Assembly: GCA_947178145.1 (NCBI GenBank)
Contig: CAMWXE010000018.1
Coordinates: forward strand, 1-64,000
Direction of reading: 5' to 3'
DNA: 64,000 nucleotides
Origin: an uncultured Lachnospiraceae bacterium
GTDB taxonomy: Bacteria > Bacillota > Clostridia > Lachnospirales > Lachnospiraceae
Shown here: positions 16,595 through 24,216 of the stretch, piece by piece
How the letters are laid out: the number at the start of each line of letters is the position of its first letter
Position numbering within the stretch: the first letter of the stretch is position 1
Notes under the pieces: generated by a model
Told to the model about the DNA's origin: nothing
Databases searched by the model: none
Seen by the model: the letters and a program-made list of their open reading frames with translations, nothing else
Made by a program: the position numbers and the translations under genes

Positions 16595-17062
16595 CTAAAC
16601 TGTAACGTGAACATACATCCGCGACAGCTCTGGATCCCCGTCCCCCTGCACCATGCACAAAAATTTCCATCCGTAGCGCTCATAGAATGATGTATGGTCC
16701 GTCAACAGGTAAAGCGTGTCGATCCCCCGCTCCTTCATATCTGTGCAGACAGTACCCAGCAGAGCGCCTGCCACACCCTGTCCTCTCTTCTGCTCCTCTG
16801 TGTAAACTGCGCAGACATTCGGTGCGAGGTCTTTTCTGTCATGAAAATCATTTTCAATCACACCCATCCCGCCGATAATCTGATTCCCTTCCATTGCCAG
16901 ATACCACTGTGGAACGGCACTTTTCATCGCCAGACACTGCTCCATGCTCTCCTGATATGCCTCCAGCGGGATTCCCCACTTCTCATGAAACCACTGCGCG
17001 GCGCGCTCCTTTAACTCTGGTCTGTCCACCAGCCGGATTATTTCATATGCTCTTTGTGCCAT
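16595..17062 (-). CDS. GNAT-family N-acetyltransferase
   Basis: A 155-residue acetyl-CoA-dependent acetyltransferase. The fold landmarks are WYLAMEGNQIIGGMGVIEND, the motif A pyrophosphate loop RGQGVAGALLGTVCTDM (about 93-110), and the C-terminal LYLLTDHTSFYERYGWKF typical of GNATs. Substrate unknown. The ATG lies within the 3' end of the phosphoesterase gene (25-base overlap), so the two are cotranscribed and coupled. The stop codon TAG falls in the target duplication of the 27-bp element, so that insertion happened exactly at the gene end without changing the protein. Confidence 0.9.
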   Translation of the reverse strand: MAQRAYEIIRLVDRPELKERAAQWFHEKWGIPLEAYQESMEQCLAMKSAVPQWYLAMEGNQIIGGMGVIENDFHDRKDLAPNVCAVYTEEQKRGQGVAGALLGTVCTDMKERGIDTLYLLTDHTSFYERYGWKFLCMVQGDGDPELSRMYVHVTV

Positions 17063-17937
17063 ATGCCCTCACTCCCTCCAAACAATTCCTCATGTGCCCT
17101 TTTCCAATAGATTTCCGGTATCTCTGGCCAGATGCATTTGCCAGTCTCCTGTTCGCATAATTCCATCGCCCTGCGCAGCATCTTTCCGAGTGTGATCGTT
17201 CCACCTGTCAGGATACGCTCTGTTCCCAGCGTCCAGAATGGCGCAATCTCATATAATCCTTTCTCCCGCATCTCCTCAATGGTACGCCTGACATCATACT
17301 CCAGTGCCACAAACTCCGGTTTCCATTCCCGATTGTCACTGTGCAGAATCATAAAATATGTCTTTGCGGCTCCATTCTCGTTCAGGGACAACCCGACAGA
17401 ACCAGGATTCCATACTACTTTGGAATGTGCTACTATATTCATTACCTTGTGCGTGTGCCCGCTCAAAATATATTTTTCTCTGACCTTCGCCAGGATCTCT
17501 TTGTTGACACTCCTTCCCTCACGGATATCCTCCCGCACATCACGCGGTGAACCGTGACAAATCCGGATATCTTCCATGCCGTCTATCTGAATACAGTCCG
17601 TTATCGGCAGCGACGCCAGAAAAGCCAGGTCCTCCTGCGATAACTGCTGACTTCCATAACGTATCATTCCGACAGTACTCGGGTAGGCGTCCCACTCCGG
17701 GTGTCCTTCCCCCAGGCCGGATAACTGATAATCTTCCTTATTTCCCTTTATGATATAGCATGGCTTTCTCGTCTGCAAATCATACAAAGTATCCATCACT
17801 TGTCTGATTCCGGGAAACTCTCCTGCATAGTCTCCCAGAAAGCAATACGCATCAATGTCCTGCTTATCCAAATATTCCATACACGTTTCCAGTGCAATGT
17901 GATTTCCATGAATATCTGACAACACTGCAATGTTCAT
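17038..17937 (-). CDS. Metallophosphoesterase (YfcE/MJ0936-like)
   Basis: A 299-residue calcineurin-like phosphoesterase with all metal-site motifs: SDIHGNH at residues 7-13, FLGDYAGEFPG (GD motif), IIKGNKED (GN-E variant of GNHD), ICHGSP, and SGHTHKVM followed by NPGSVGL. Members are two-metal phosphodiesterases with varied substrates. The C-terminal ~90 residues (EEMREKGLYEIAPFWTLGTE) are less conserved. It overlaps the acetyltransferase gene downstream. GGAGGAAAACGTC precedes the ATG. Confidence 0.88.
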   Translation of the reverse strand: MNIAVLSDIHGNHIALETCMEYLDKQDIDAYCFLGDYAGEFPGIRQVMDTLYDLQTRKPCYIIKGNKEDYQLSGLGEGHPEWDAYPSTVGMIRYGSQQLSQEDLAFLASLPITDCIQIDGMEDIRICHGSPRDVREDIREGRSVNKEILAKVREKYILSGHTHKVMNIVAHSKVVWNPGSVGLSLNENGAAKTYFMILHSDNREWKPEFVALEYDVRRTIEEMREKGLYEIAPFWTLGTERILTGGTITLGKMLRRAMELCEQETGKCIWPEIPEIYWKRAHEELFGGSEGIWHKEHMK

Positions 17938-18015
17938 GACGTTTTCCTCCTCCCTGTTATTCTCCGACTAAATAAGTCAGCAGCAATGCCCAATACAGTC
18001 GTATCAAATCTTTCT

Positions 18016-18621
18016 TCAGATCAGGTCTGCCGAAGAATTCTCCAACACATTTGGCAGTAACGTATAAATATTGCAGTCACACAATTCATCAAAATATTTT
18101 TTGATCGTCATAAACGCCTTCCACTTGTCTATGGTAAAATCCGGCAATCCATGTCTTAATGCGACATCTACCAGCCTTTTCTCCATGATACATGCGCCAT
18201 TTGGCAGCGAAACTGCATCGCACAATTGTATCAGAAGATCATAATCCGTGTACTCCTTATGCTCCAAAAAATTCTCCAAAAATTGCATCTGCGCAGATGT
18301 ACAGTCGTATTCCCCGATATAAGTCTTTACGTCCTTGATTGGGAAAGAATGTGTCAGACAAATATGCGCCAGTTCTTCCTGCCCGATGCGCATCATATAG
18401 TCGTAGCCATCAAAGATGTGCAGGATTCCCTTGACACCTGCCCTCCGCCCAATGTCGTGCATCAGTCCCATGACATAAGCCTGTTCCCTGTCCATTCTTT
18501 TCGTTTTATCCGCAATCAGCATGGCATTCTTTGCTACCGATCTGCTGTGCTGTTCCCATGGACCAGGACACAAGCTGACAGCTTTCTCGAGTTCTTCATG
18601 TGCTTCTGTTATTTTCAACAT
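18016..18621 (-). CDS. HD-domain phosphohydrolase
   Basis: A 201-residue HD-superfamily protein: WEQHSRSVAKNAMLIAD (first His), MGLMHDIGRR (HD pair) and LICHLTHSF-like ICLTHSF, then DLLIQLCDAVSLPNG (final Asp). These four motifs predict a divalent-metal phosphohydrolase; the substrate is unknown. Members are often called tRNA-nucleotidyltransferase-like HD proteins in clostridia. AAAGGATTAAA precedes the ATG. It sits in the same direction as the flanking genes with gaps of about 75 bases. Confidence 0.82.
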   Translation of the reverse strand: MLKITEAHEELEKAVSLCPGPWEQHSRSVAKNAMLIADKTKRMDREQAYVMGLMHDIGRRAGVKGILHIFDGYDYMMRIGQEELAHICLTHSFPIKDVKTYIGEYDCTSAQMQFLENFLEHKEYTDYDLLIQLCDAVSLPNGACIMEKRLVDVALRHGLPDFTIDKWKAFMTIKKYFDELCDCNIYTLLPNVLENSSADLI

Positions 18622-18694
18622 TTTAATCCTTTCTGATCACCTATTCATCCAATTCCAGTATATCAATATGTCACCTTTCCTGACAAACCAAAAG

Positions 18695-19024
18695 TTAGAC
18701 GCCCCTGGATTTTAGGTATCTATCCTCATCTTCTCTCGCCTCAATAAACGCTTTTTCCAAATCAATGTTGTAAAAACTTGCTAATCGCATTACTTGTGCA
18801 ATTACATCTGCCATCTCATTTCCTAAACGCTCATTTGTATCGCTTACCTCGCCTTCTAATGCATAATATCTTTCTTTTATCATAACCTGCTTTGCGAGTT
18901 CGCCGACTTGTTTCGACAGTTCAATCATTGCACCTTCTGCATTCCACTCCTGTAATTCAATCCTATTAAATCTCTTTACAACTTCCCTGTACATTTCTTC
19001 CATTTCTACAAAAGTTTTGCCCAT
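18695..19024 (-). CDS. MazG-like nucleotide pyrophosphohydrolase
   Basis: A 109-residue all-helical protein of the MazG/dUTPase-like superfamily. The helix MIELSKQVGELAKQVMIKE corresponds to the EExxE-type motif in degenerate form, and NERLGNEMADVIAQVMRLA carries the conserved E-D pair (EMADV). Likely hydrolyses a nucleoside triphosphate to monophosphate, but with one weakened acidic motif. The start is set by a perfect GGAGGTGTTT before the second ATG; the upstream ATG at 19036 overlaps the SD. Confidence 0.72.
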   Translation of the reverse strand: MGKTFVEMEEMYREVVKRFNRIELQEWNAEGAMIELSKQVGELAKQVMIKERYYALEGEVSDTNERLGNEMADVIAQVMRLASFYNIDLEKAFIEAREDEDRYLKSRGV

Positions 19025-19086
19025 AAACACCTCCATAACTCCGATTTGTTTTCATCAGGAACATTACCTCAAAGGTACGCAGAAAA

Positions 19087-20355
19087 TTATTGATTCCGGA
19101 AGCACTGACAGAGCGGTGCATAGGTCACAATCTCAAGCGCTCCCTGCTCTGCTATTTTCTGATCGACTTTCCGGGCAATCTCTCTCCACGCAGAAGCATG
19201 CGCCGCATACTCCGCTGGATAATGTTTTTCTATATACTCTGTCAATACCTTAGCATCCGTGATACCTGTCAGATGGTTCTGGAAAACGTCATGCCTGACC
19301 TTGGCAAAATGTGCACAAAATTTCTGCTCAAGCTGTTCCCTCCTGTTCTTTTGACATGCTGTCAGGTTTGTAAAATCCACGCCTGCACCGACATCTGCAA
19401 ACAGCCGGTTTACTTCCTCCATAAATCCATAGGAACTGTATGTCGAGAGCATAAAACCTTCCTTATTTAACACGCATTTTGCCTTTTCCATCAGCGCATC
19501 TTTGTCAGCAATAAAATCCCATAAGTGATTGGCGACAATCCGGTCGTATTTTTCTCCCCATGCCTTTGTGCAGTCCTGTTCCGAATCAACCTGCGCACCG
19601 CCAGCACACCGCTCGGATGACAGATTTCCTTTGCATTGGCAGGGACCTAGGAAATCATGCTCCAGATCCTGCCGCCAAAAAATAAACTTCACATCCTTTT
19701 GCAGAAACTTTTTATTTTCCAGGTAAAACTGTTCCAGAAAATCGATCGCCGAGCTCAATTTCTCTACAACAGTGATTGTCACACCCTCTGGTATTCTGGT
19801 CCAGTTCCTGATCCACAGGTTTCCGTGTCCGCATCCCATATCCAGTATCGCTGCACCGGAACAGACCTGCAGCTGGTCGTAGACCCACTGAAACCAGTTT
19901 TGTTGATTGGGAGAATAGGTCTCATAAAGCGCATACCGGTAATCAAACGGAGCTTCCATGTCCTTCACATGCAGAATATCCAATACAGCCTCCATTTTTT
20001 CGCGCTCGTTGTCTGTCTGGCTGCATGCAAAAAGCGCATCCTCCAGAGATGCGATAACCTGATTCATCTGATTTCTCTTCTGCTCCAGCAGCAGTTTCTG
20101 CCCCCATAGGATCTCCGTGACCGAATCCCCGCTCTGGCTCTCGATCATGCGGTCAATCTGCTTTAAGGACAGTCCGGCATACTGCAGCAGCTTTATCTTT
20201 TGCAGCTGCATTGCCGACTGTCTGTCATACAGGCGATAGCCCCCCTCCGTGTAGGCGACAGGCTTTAGCAGACCTTTCTTGTCATAGTAACGAATCGTTC
20301 GTGAGGAAACCCCCGCCAGCTCTGCGAGCTCTCCCGCTGTGTATCTCTCTTCCAT
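19087..20355 (-). CDS. MerR regulator fused to SAM-dependent methyltransferase
   Basis: A 422-residue two-domain protein. Residues 1-75 are a MerR helix-turn-helix (YTAGELAELAGVSSRTIRYY, GYRLYDRQSAMQLQKIKLL), and 75-130 a linker helix. Residues about 140-420 form a class I methyltransferase with motif I ILDMGCGHGNLW at 170-181, and YDRIVANHLWDFIAD near the motif IV position. A Cys-rich insert (CQCKGNLSSERCAGG) sits in between. The methyltransferase may be the sensor (binding SAM or substrate) or an enzyme that the MerR part autoregulates. Its promoter has perfect -35 and -10 boxes, 19 bp apart, around a palindrome. GAAGAGAGATAC-type bases precede the start. Confidence 0.85.
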   Translation of the reverse strand: MEERYTAGELAELAGVSSRTIRYYDKKGLLKPVAYTEGGYRLYDRQSAMQLQKIKLLQYAGLSLKQIDRMIESQSGDSVTEILWGQKLLLEQKRNQMNQVIASLEDALFACSQTDNEREKMEAVLDILHVKDMEAPFDYRYALYETYSPNQQNWFQWVYDQLQVCSGAAILDMGCGHGNLWIRNWTRIPEGVTITVVEKLSSAIDFLEQFYLENKKFLQKDVKFIFWRQDLEHDFLGPCQCKGNLSSERCAGGAQVDSEQDCTKAWGEKYDRIVANHLWDFIADKDALMEKAKCVLNKEGFMLSTYSSYGFMEEVNRLFADVGAGVDFTNLTACQKNRREQLEQKFCAHFAKVRHDVFQNHLTGITDAKVLTEYIEKHYPAEYAAHASAWREIARKVDQKIAEQGALEIVTYAPLCQCFRNQ

Positions 20356-20421
20356 AACATCGCGCTCCTTATTGTTCCAGCAAAGGCAATGTGAAAATCT
20401 TTTCCACTGTCTCCACTGTAC

Positions 20422-20452
20422 ATTATAAAGGTTGACGCTGCGTCAATGTCAA
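20422..20452 (-). promoter_or_regulatory. MerR-type promoter with perfect palindrome
   Basis: Minus strand TTGACA (20447-20452), 19-bp spacer, TATAAT (20422-20427), both consensus. The spacer contains TTGACGC-A-GCGTCAA (20432-20446), a perfect 7-bp dyad. The -35 box overlaps the stop codon of the rhomboid gene (20449). Confidence 0.85.
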
Positions 20453-21036
20453 TACCTGTTCATCTTATTTTTGTGCATCACATAACCTAATCCTGCGCCA
20501 ACACAGCCGCCTATGATGTGTGTCAGCTGTGATATATTGTCGCTGGTGACAATGCCGCTGTAAATCTGCCCTCCGATATAGAGCGCCGCGACAAGGATTA
20601 GCGTGATTGGTATTGTCCCTTCCTTCACGCTGGTAAACGGAGACAATAGTATGAACGCGAACACCACACCGCTCGCGCCAAGCAGCTGTATCTGCGGGAA
20701 AAAGATAAAGTGAACAATCCCTGTCACCAGCGCTGTCGCAAGAATGACAAACAAAATATTGGAAGAACCGTACTTTTCCTCCAACAATGGTCCCACAATC
20801 AGCAGCAGCATGATATTCCCGATAAAATGCTCCCAGTTTGCATGTCCAAGCACATGCCCAAACAGCCGCACATACGTCAGCGGGGACAGCAGCGGGGAGC
20901 GGTACACGCTAAACAGCGCGTTCGTCGTCCACCCTTTTGTAATCCACCCCAATATCAGTGACAGAAAGCAGACCGCCGTAAAGCAGATCACGACCGGCGA
21001 GTTGAATGAGAACCTGATTTTTCTTTTGTTTTTCAT
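20449..21036 (-). CDS. Rhomboid-family intramembrane serine protease
   Basis: A 195-residue membrane protein with six predicted helices. The catalytic serine is Ser122 in GASG and the catalytic His173 in LTHIIGG; HANWEHFIGN (about 65-74) is the conserved loop-H motif. These define an active rhomboid that cuts membrane proteins within the bilayer. The start MKNKRKIRFS has GGGGGATAAGT upstream; an earlier in-frame ATG at 21120 would add 28 non-conserved residues. It is probably a single gene. Its last codons overlap the promoter of the following MerR-methyltransferase gene. Confidence 0.9.
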   Translation of the reverse strand: MKNKRKIRFSFNSPVVICFTAVCFLSLILGWITKGWTTNALFSVYRSPLLSPLTYVRLFGHVLGHANWEHFIGNIMLLLIVGPLLEEKYGSSNILFVILATALVTGIVHFIFFPQIQLLGASGVVFAFILLSPFTSVKEGTIPITLILVAALYIGGQIYSGIVTSDNISQLTHIIGGCVGAGLGYVMHKNKMNRY

Positions 21037-21240
21037 ACTTATCCCCCTATCTGCAGACTTTGATGCCTGCATTTTATTTCCTTGACAGTATTTTTCTCTC
21101 CCATATCCACTATGGCGCACTGTCCGGTTGGAAGGACGCGCAGCACCATGCTCGTGTTACGTCCTGTACATAGAATAACATCTGATCAGATTTTCGTCAA
21201 ATTGCCACGGAATACCAATAAGCTTGCGGTTTACCAAAAC

Positions 21241-21383
21241 GTTACAATTCACACCAACGCCAGTTTTCATCAGCTTGTAAGTTATTGAGGTGTGAATTAT
21301 AACAGATTTTGCACACAAAATGCTAAAAGGCAAGCATTTTGGCGCATGATTCCCACTACTTTGGCGTAGGTGTGAAAAGTAAC
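21241..21383. mobile_element. 143-bp miniature inverted-repeat element, copy B
   Basis: Same length as the element at 4044-4186 and about eight differences by eye, in inverted orientation. Perfect 8-bp direct repeats ACCAAAAC flank it (21233-21240 and 21384-21391). The ends are GTTAC and GTAAC with TTCACACC/GGTGTGAA inner bases. It lies just after the stop of the ArsR-family gene at 21400. Confidence 0.87.
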
Positions 21384-21399
21384 ACCAAAACTGGCTATA

Positions 21400-22539
21400 T
21401 CATGTCAATTTCTTCCTGCAGTAATCAAAAATCTCCTCCAGCACCTTCTTGTTTGCTGTATAATAGACGCGTTTGTCCTCACGTTTCACCTCAACAAGCC
21501 CTGCTAAAAGCAGGGCATTCATGTGGTGCGAGACAGTTGCGGTTGTCAGATTCAGATGTTTTGCCAGCTCGCTCCCATAAGCTTCCTTGTCCCGGATATA
21601 GGAGAGTATCTCGAATTTGCTCTTGTCAGCCAAAAGCTTTAGGATCTGCATAACGCGGCTCTCGCAGCCCTCTTTTTGTGACGGCGGGTCTGCGCCGATA
21701 TCAAATCCTTCCCCAAACAGAACTCCTATCCTATAATAATCCGGCCCCTTATAAGTAATTCCATCATCGTCTATATCGGCATTTAACATAATCACATTGG
21801 GGCGGATAACAGATGCCTGCAGATTGAATCCAAGGGGACTGCCTCCCACATCTATATTGGTCATTTCTTTCATATATGAAGTCATCTCACGCCCTTCCAG
21901 CTGCCTGCTCCAATACTGGTAAAACATTTGTGTGAGCTCCTCCAAATCTTTTTGATATCCCCGCAAAAATGCCTCTGCTTTTTCCAATAGCCCTGTGACT
22001 TTTCCAAAATGCTCTTCCCTGTCAAAAAATAGCTTTTGAATTTCCCATTTTTCCTCGTCCTTCATCTCCATTTTCATCAGATACGATATAATTGCATAGG
22101 GCTCGCTCATTTTGATGAGTTCGGAATCGTCCCGCGTGATTGTTGTCATATAGTTCTGCAGGCAGTTCCCAAATCTTTCACAGTACTCTGACTCGGAAAG
22201 CCCGTCCACGTACGCTTTGTAGGTCTTGATATCCTGAAAATCGTTTACCTCAAAATGATCCCACAATAACACTAATCTGCCAGGGTGGATCATTGCCTCG
22301 TCCTTCTGTTCCGGGAAATAATACTGAATCGTCTTCTTATCTGATTCAAACATTTGGTTTGCACGCTCTTCAATCTGTTCCAGTATTTCAAATTTCCGAA
22401 GTATCTCTTGATTTGGCTCTTCAAATCTTCTGCCAATGCTTTCCTTCAGGTCTGTATATCCCTTCCCTGCCCCCAGATGCTGCAGCAGCGAAAAGCTTTC
22501 CATCAGATAATCCACCTCCCGGCTGATCTCTCTCAACAT
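21400..22539 (-). CDS. Long ArsR-type helix-turn-helix regulator
   Basis: A 379-residue protein whose last ~90 residues are an ArsR winged helix (RVMQILKLLADKSKFEILSY, LAKHLNLTTATVSHHMNALL, VKREDKRVYYTAN). The first ~290 residues are a long helical domain of unknown role, seen in clostridial members of this type. There is no metal-binding cysteine cluster in the helix-turn-helix. It follows the MFS gene by about 30 bases in the same direction and is the likely repressor of the two palindromes at 24004-24087, though the effector is unknown. Confidence 0.82.
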   Translation of the reverse strand: MLREISREVDYLMESFSLLQHLGAGKGYTDLKESIGRRFEEPNQEILRKFEILEQIEERANQMFESDKKTIQYYFPEQKDEAMIHPGRLVLLWDHFEVNDFQDIKTYKAYVDGLSESEYCERFGNCLQNYMTTITRDDSELIKMSEPYAIISYLMKMEMKDEEKWEIQKLFFDREEHFGKVTGLLEKAEAFLRGYQKDLEELTQMFYQYWSRQLEGREMTSYMKEMTNIDVGGSPLGFNLQASVIRPNVIMLNADIDDDGITYKGPDYYRIGVLFGEGFDIGADPPSQKEGCESRVMQILKLLADKSKFEILSYIRDKEAYGSELAKHLNLTTATVSHHMNALLLAGLVEVKREDKRVYYTANKKVLEEIFDYCRKKLT

Positions 22540-22569
22540 TGAACCACCCCTTGCGTTTTACAAATACCC

Positions 22570-23829
22570 TTATTCCAGTCTGACCTTCCTCAAACTTAAC
22601 ATCAAGAATATTATAACACAAATCGCACCGCTGCATATAAAAATCTGTGAGACAGAGCAAAAAGCTGCCAGCGCGCTGACTGCCAGGGACGCTGCCGGTG
22701 TCGCCGCACTCGCCCCGGCATTGAAAATCGAACCGACACGCGCCAGATATTCCTGTTTTACTGTCTTCATAAACTGAACGCTCAGTGCTGATACCAGAAT
22801 ACTACAGGACATGCCGATCACAAATGTCGTGACGGTTGTCAGGGCATAGATCAGTACTACATTGGACTGCAGCCTGACACCGAGGGTGTAGCAGCACATA
22901 CCTGCCCCCACCAGTATCCCTGTGACCGAAAATTGCAGCCTGACAGAAAATTTGCTGCTGACAAACGGATACACAAAAGAGCCAATTCCCATTCCAGCTG
23001 TTATCGCAAGGGAAAAGGCGCTCAGCAGCGCACTCCCCTGCCCCATAACCTCCTGAATCAGCGGACTTTGCAGGGAGTTGAGCGGCGTTATGGCTGCATT
23101 GATCAGAACTGACAGCAGGCAGAAATTCCGGATCACAGGCTGTCTCTTCAGATAGCGCAGGCCATCCTTTAACGTTTCTATATACTCCTTTGCGGGCAGA
23201 CTACCTCTCCGCAGATTGGTTTCCCGCAGACGCAGAAAGCTCAGAATCAGTGCAGATCCAAAGAAGGAGATTCCATCGATGACAATTGCTGTCCCGATGC
23301 CAAAGGAAGCAATGATCACACCAGCCACACCCAGCCCAATCAGCTGTACGACCGTACTCAGTGTCGAGTTGAGTGAAGTTCCATATGCGTAGTATTTTTC
23401 TTTCAGGATCAGCGGCATTACCGCAAGCGCTGCCGGAAGACGGAATGCCTCCACTGTGGAATTGATCAGTGTGAATGCGAGCAAAATCCATGGGTTGACA
23501 CCTCCGGCAAGATACAATATGGCAAGGCCCGATGTCGTGATTCCACGGATGATATCTGTGACAACCATCAGCTTCTTCTTGTCCATCCCCTCCACAAGTG
23601 CACCGGCAAACGGCTGCACAAGCACAGAGGGCAGCTGGTTTGCCGCAAAAACCAAGGCTGACCACGCTGCATTTCCCGTGATTGCATATACCAGCCATGT
23701 GAATGCAATTGCGTCGATTGAATCCCCGAAGCGGTTAATCAGACCTGCCAGGATGATTTTTAAGTACTCTGTCTGTTTTAAAATATCCCTGTAACCGACC
23801 TTTTCAGTTGTGTGTTCTCTGTTTTCCAT
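22570..23829 (-). CDS. MFS transporter
   Basis: A 419-residue transporter of the major facilitator superfamily with about 12 membrane segments; landmarks include INRFGDSIDAIAFTWLVYAI (TM1) and a cytosolic loop VEGMDKKKLMVVTDIIRGIT with the motif A-like DKKKLM after TM2. The class resembles macrolide and drug exporters of Firmicutes (MefA/MdrT-like), but the substrate is not determinable. The start is placed at MENREHTTEK; the 26 residues before it are unsupported by an SD. It is the first gene of a two-gene operon with the ArsR-type regulator, under promoter 24033-24061. Confidence 0.85.
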   Translation of the reverse strand: MENREHTTEKVGYRDILKQTEYLKIILAGLINRFGDSIDAIAFTWLVYAITGNAAWSALVFAANQLPSVLVQPFAGALVEGMDKKKLMVVTDIIRGITTSGLAILYLAGGVNPWILLAFTLINSTVEAFRLPAALAVMPLILKEKYYAYGTSLNSTLSTVVQLIGLGVAGVIIASFGIGTAIVIDGISFFGSALILSFLRLRETNLRRGSLPAKEYIETLKDGLRYLKRQPVIRNFCLLSVLINAAITPLNSLQSPLIQEVMGQGSALLSAFSLAITAGMGIGSFVYPFVSSKFSVRLQFSVTGILVGAGMCCYTLGVRLQSNVVLIYALTTVTTFVIGMSCSILVSALSVQFMKTVKQEYLARVGSIFNAGASAATPAASLAVSALAAFCSVSQIFICSGAICVIIFLMLSLRKVRLE

Positions 23830-24003
23830 TGTTATCCAATTTCCTTTCCTCTTTGAGACTGTGTGATACCATAGTTGCTGTCCTATAACGGTGTTCATGC
23901 ATGCCAATTGCCTGATGTCATTTCATTCCTGTCGGTCTGCTATCGATTTCTCCATGAATTTTCCATATAATCGATAAAATCAAGCAAGTTGCATTATTAT
24001 CTA

Positions 24004-24087
24004 TAATGATATTAGATTAATATCTAATATCATTAATACCATACTTCAAGATATATGTCAATCATATTATTAGATATATATCTAATA
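24004..24087 (-). promoter_or_regulatory. Promoter flanked by two near-identical operators
   Basis: Minus strand TTGACA (24056-24061), 17-bp spacer, TATTAA (24033-24038) preceded by TGG. Operator 1 is the perfect palindrome ATTAGATATATATCTAAT (24069-24086), just upstream of -35. Operator 2 has the core ATTAGATTAATATCTAAT within a dyad of 14-bp arms (24004-24035) overlapping the -10 and start. The cores differ at two central positions. Both sites bracket the promoter, as expected of a repressor circuit, most likely the ArsR-type protein of the operon. Confidence 0.8.
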
Positions 24088-24139
24088 TTTGTTTAATTGG
24101 GTTATCTTCCCCATTAGAATGTGTACTCGCCGGATGCAC

Positions 24140-24168
24140 AAAAAAAGTGGATGCATAACCACCCACTA
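24140..24168 (-). terminator. Terminator of the argC-MATE operon
   Basis: Minus strand AGTGG (with GTGGTTATGCAT loop) pairs with CCACT, followed by seven T. It is 50 bases after the stop of the YwqG-like gene. Confidence 0.65.
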
Positions 24169-24216
24169 CTGTTAAACAATTGTTTTATTTTCTAACCGCT
24201 TTCCTCAGACAGTCGA

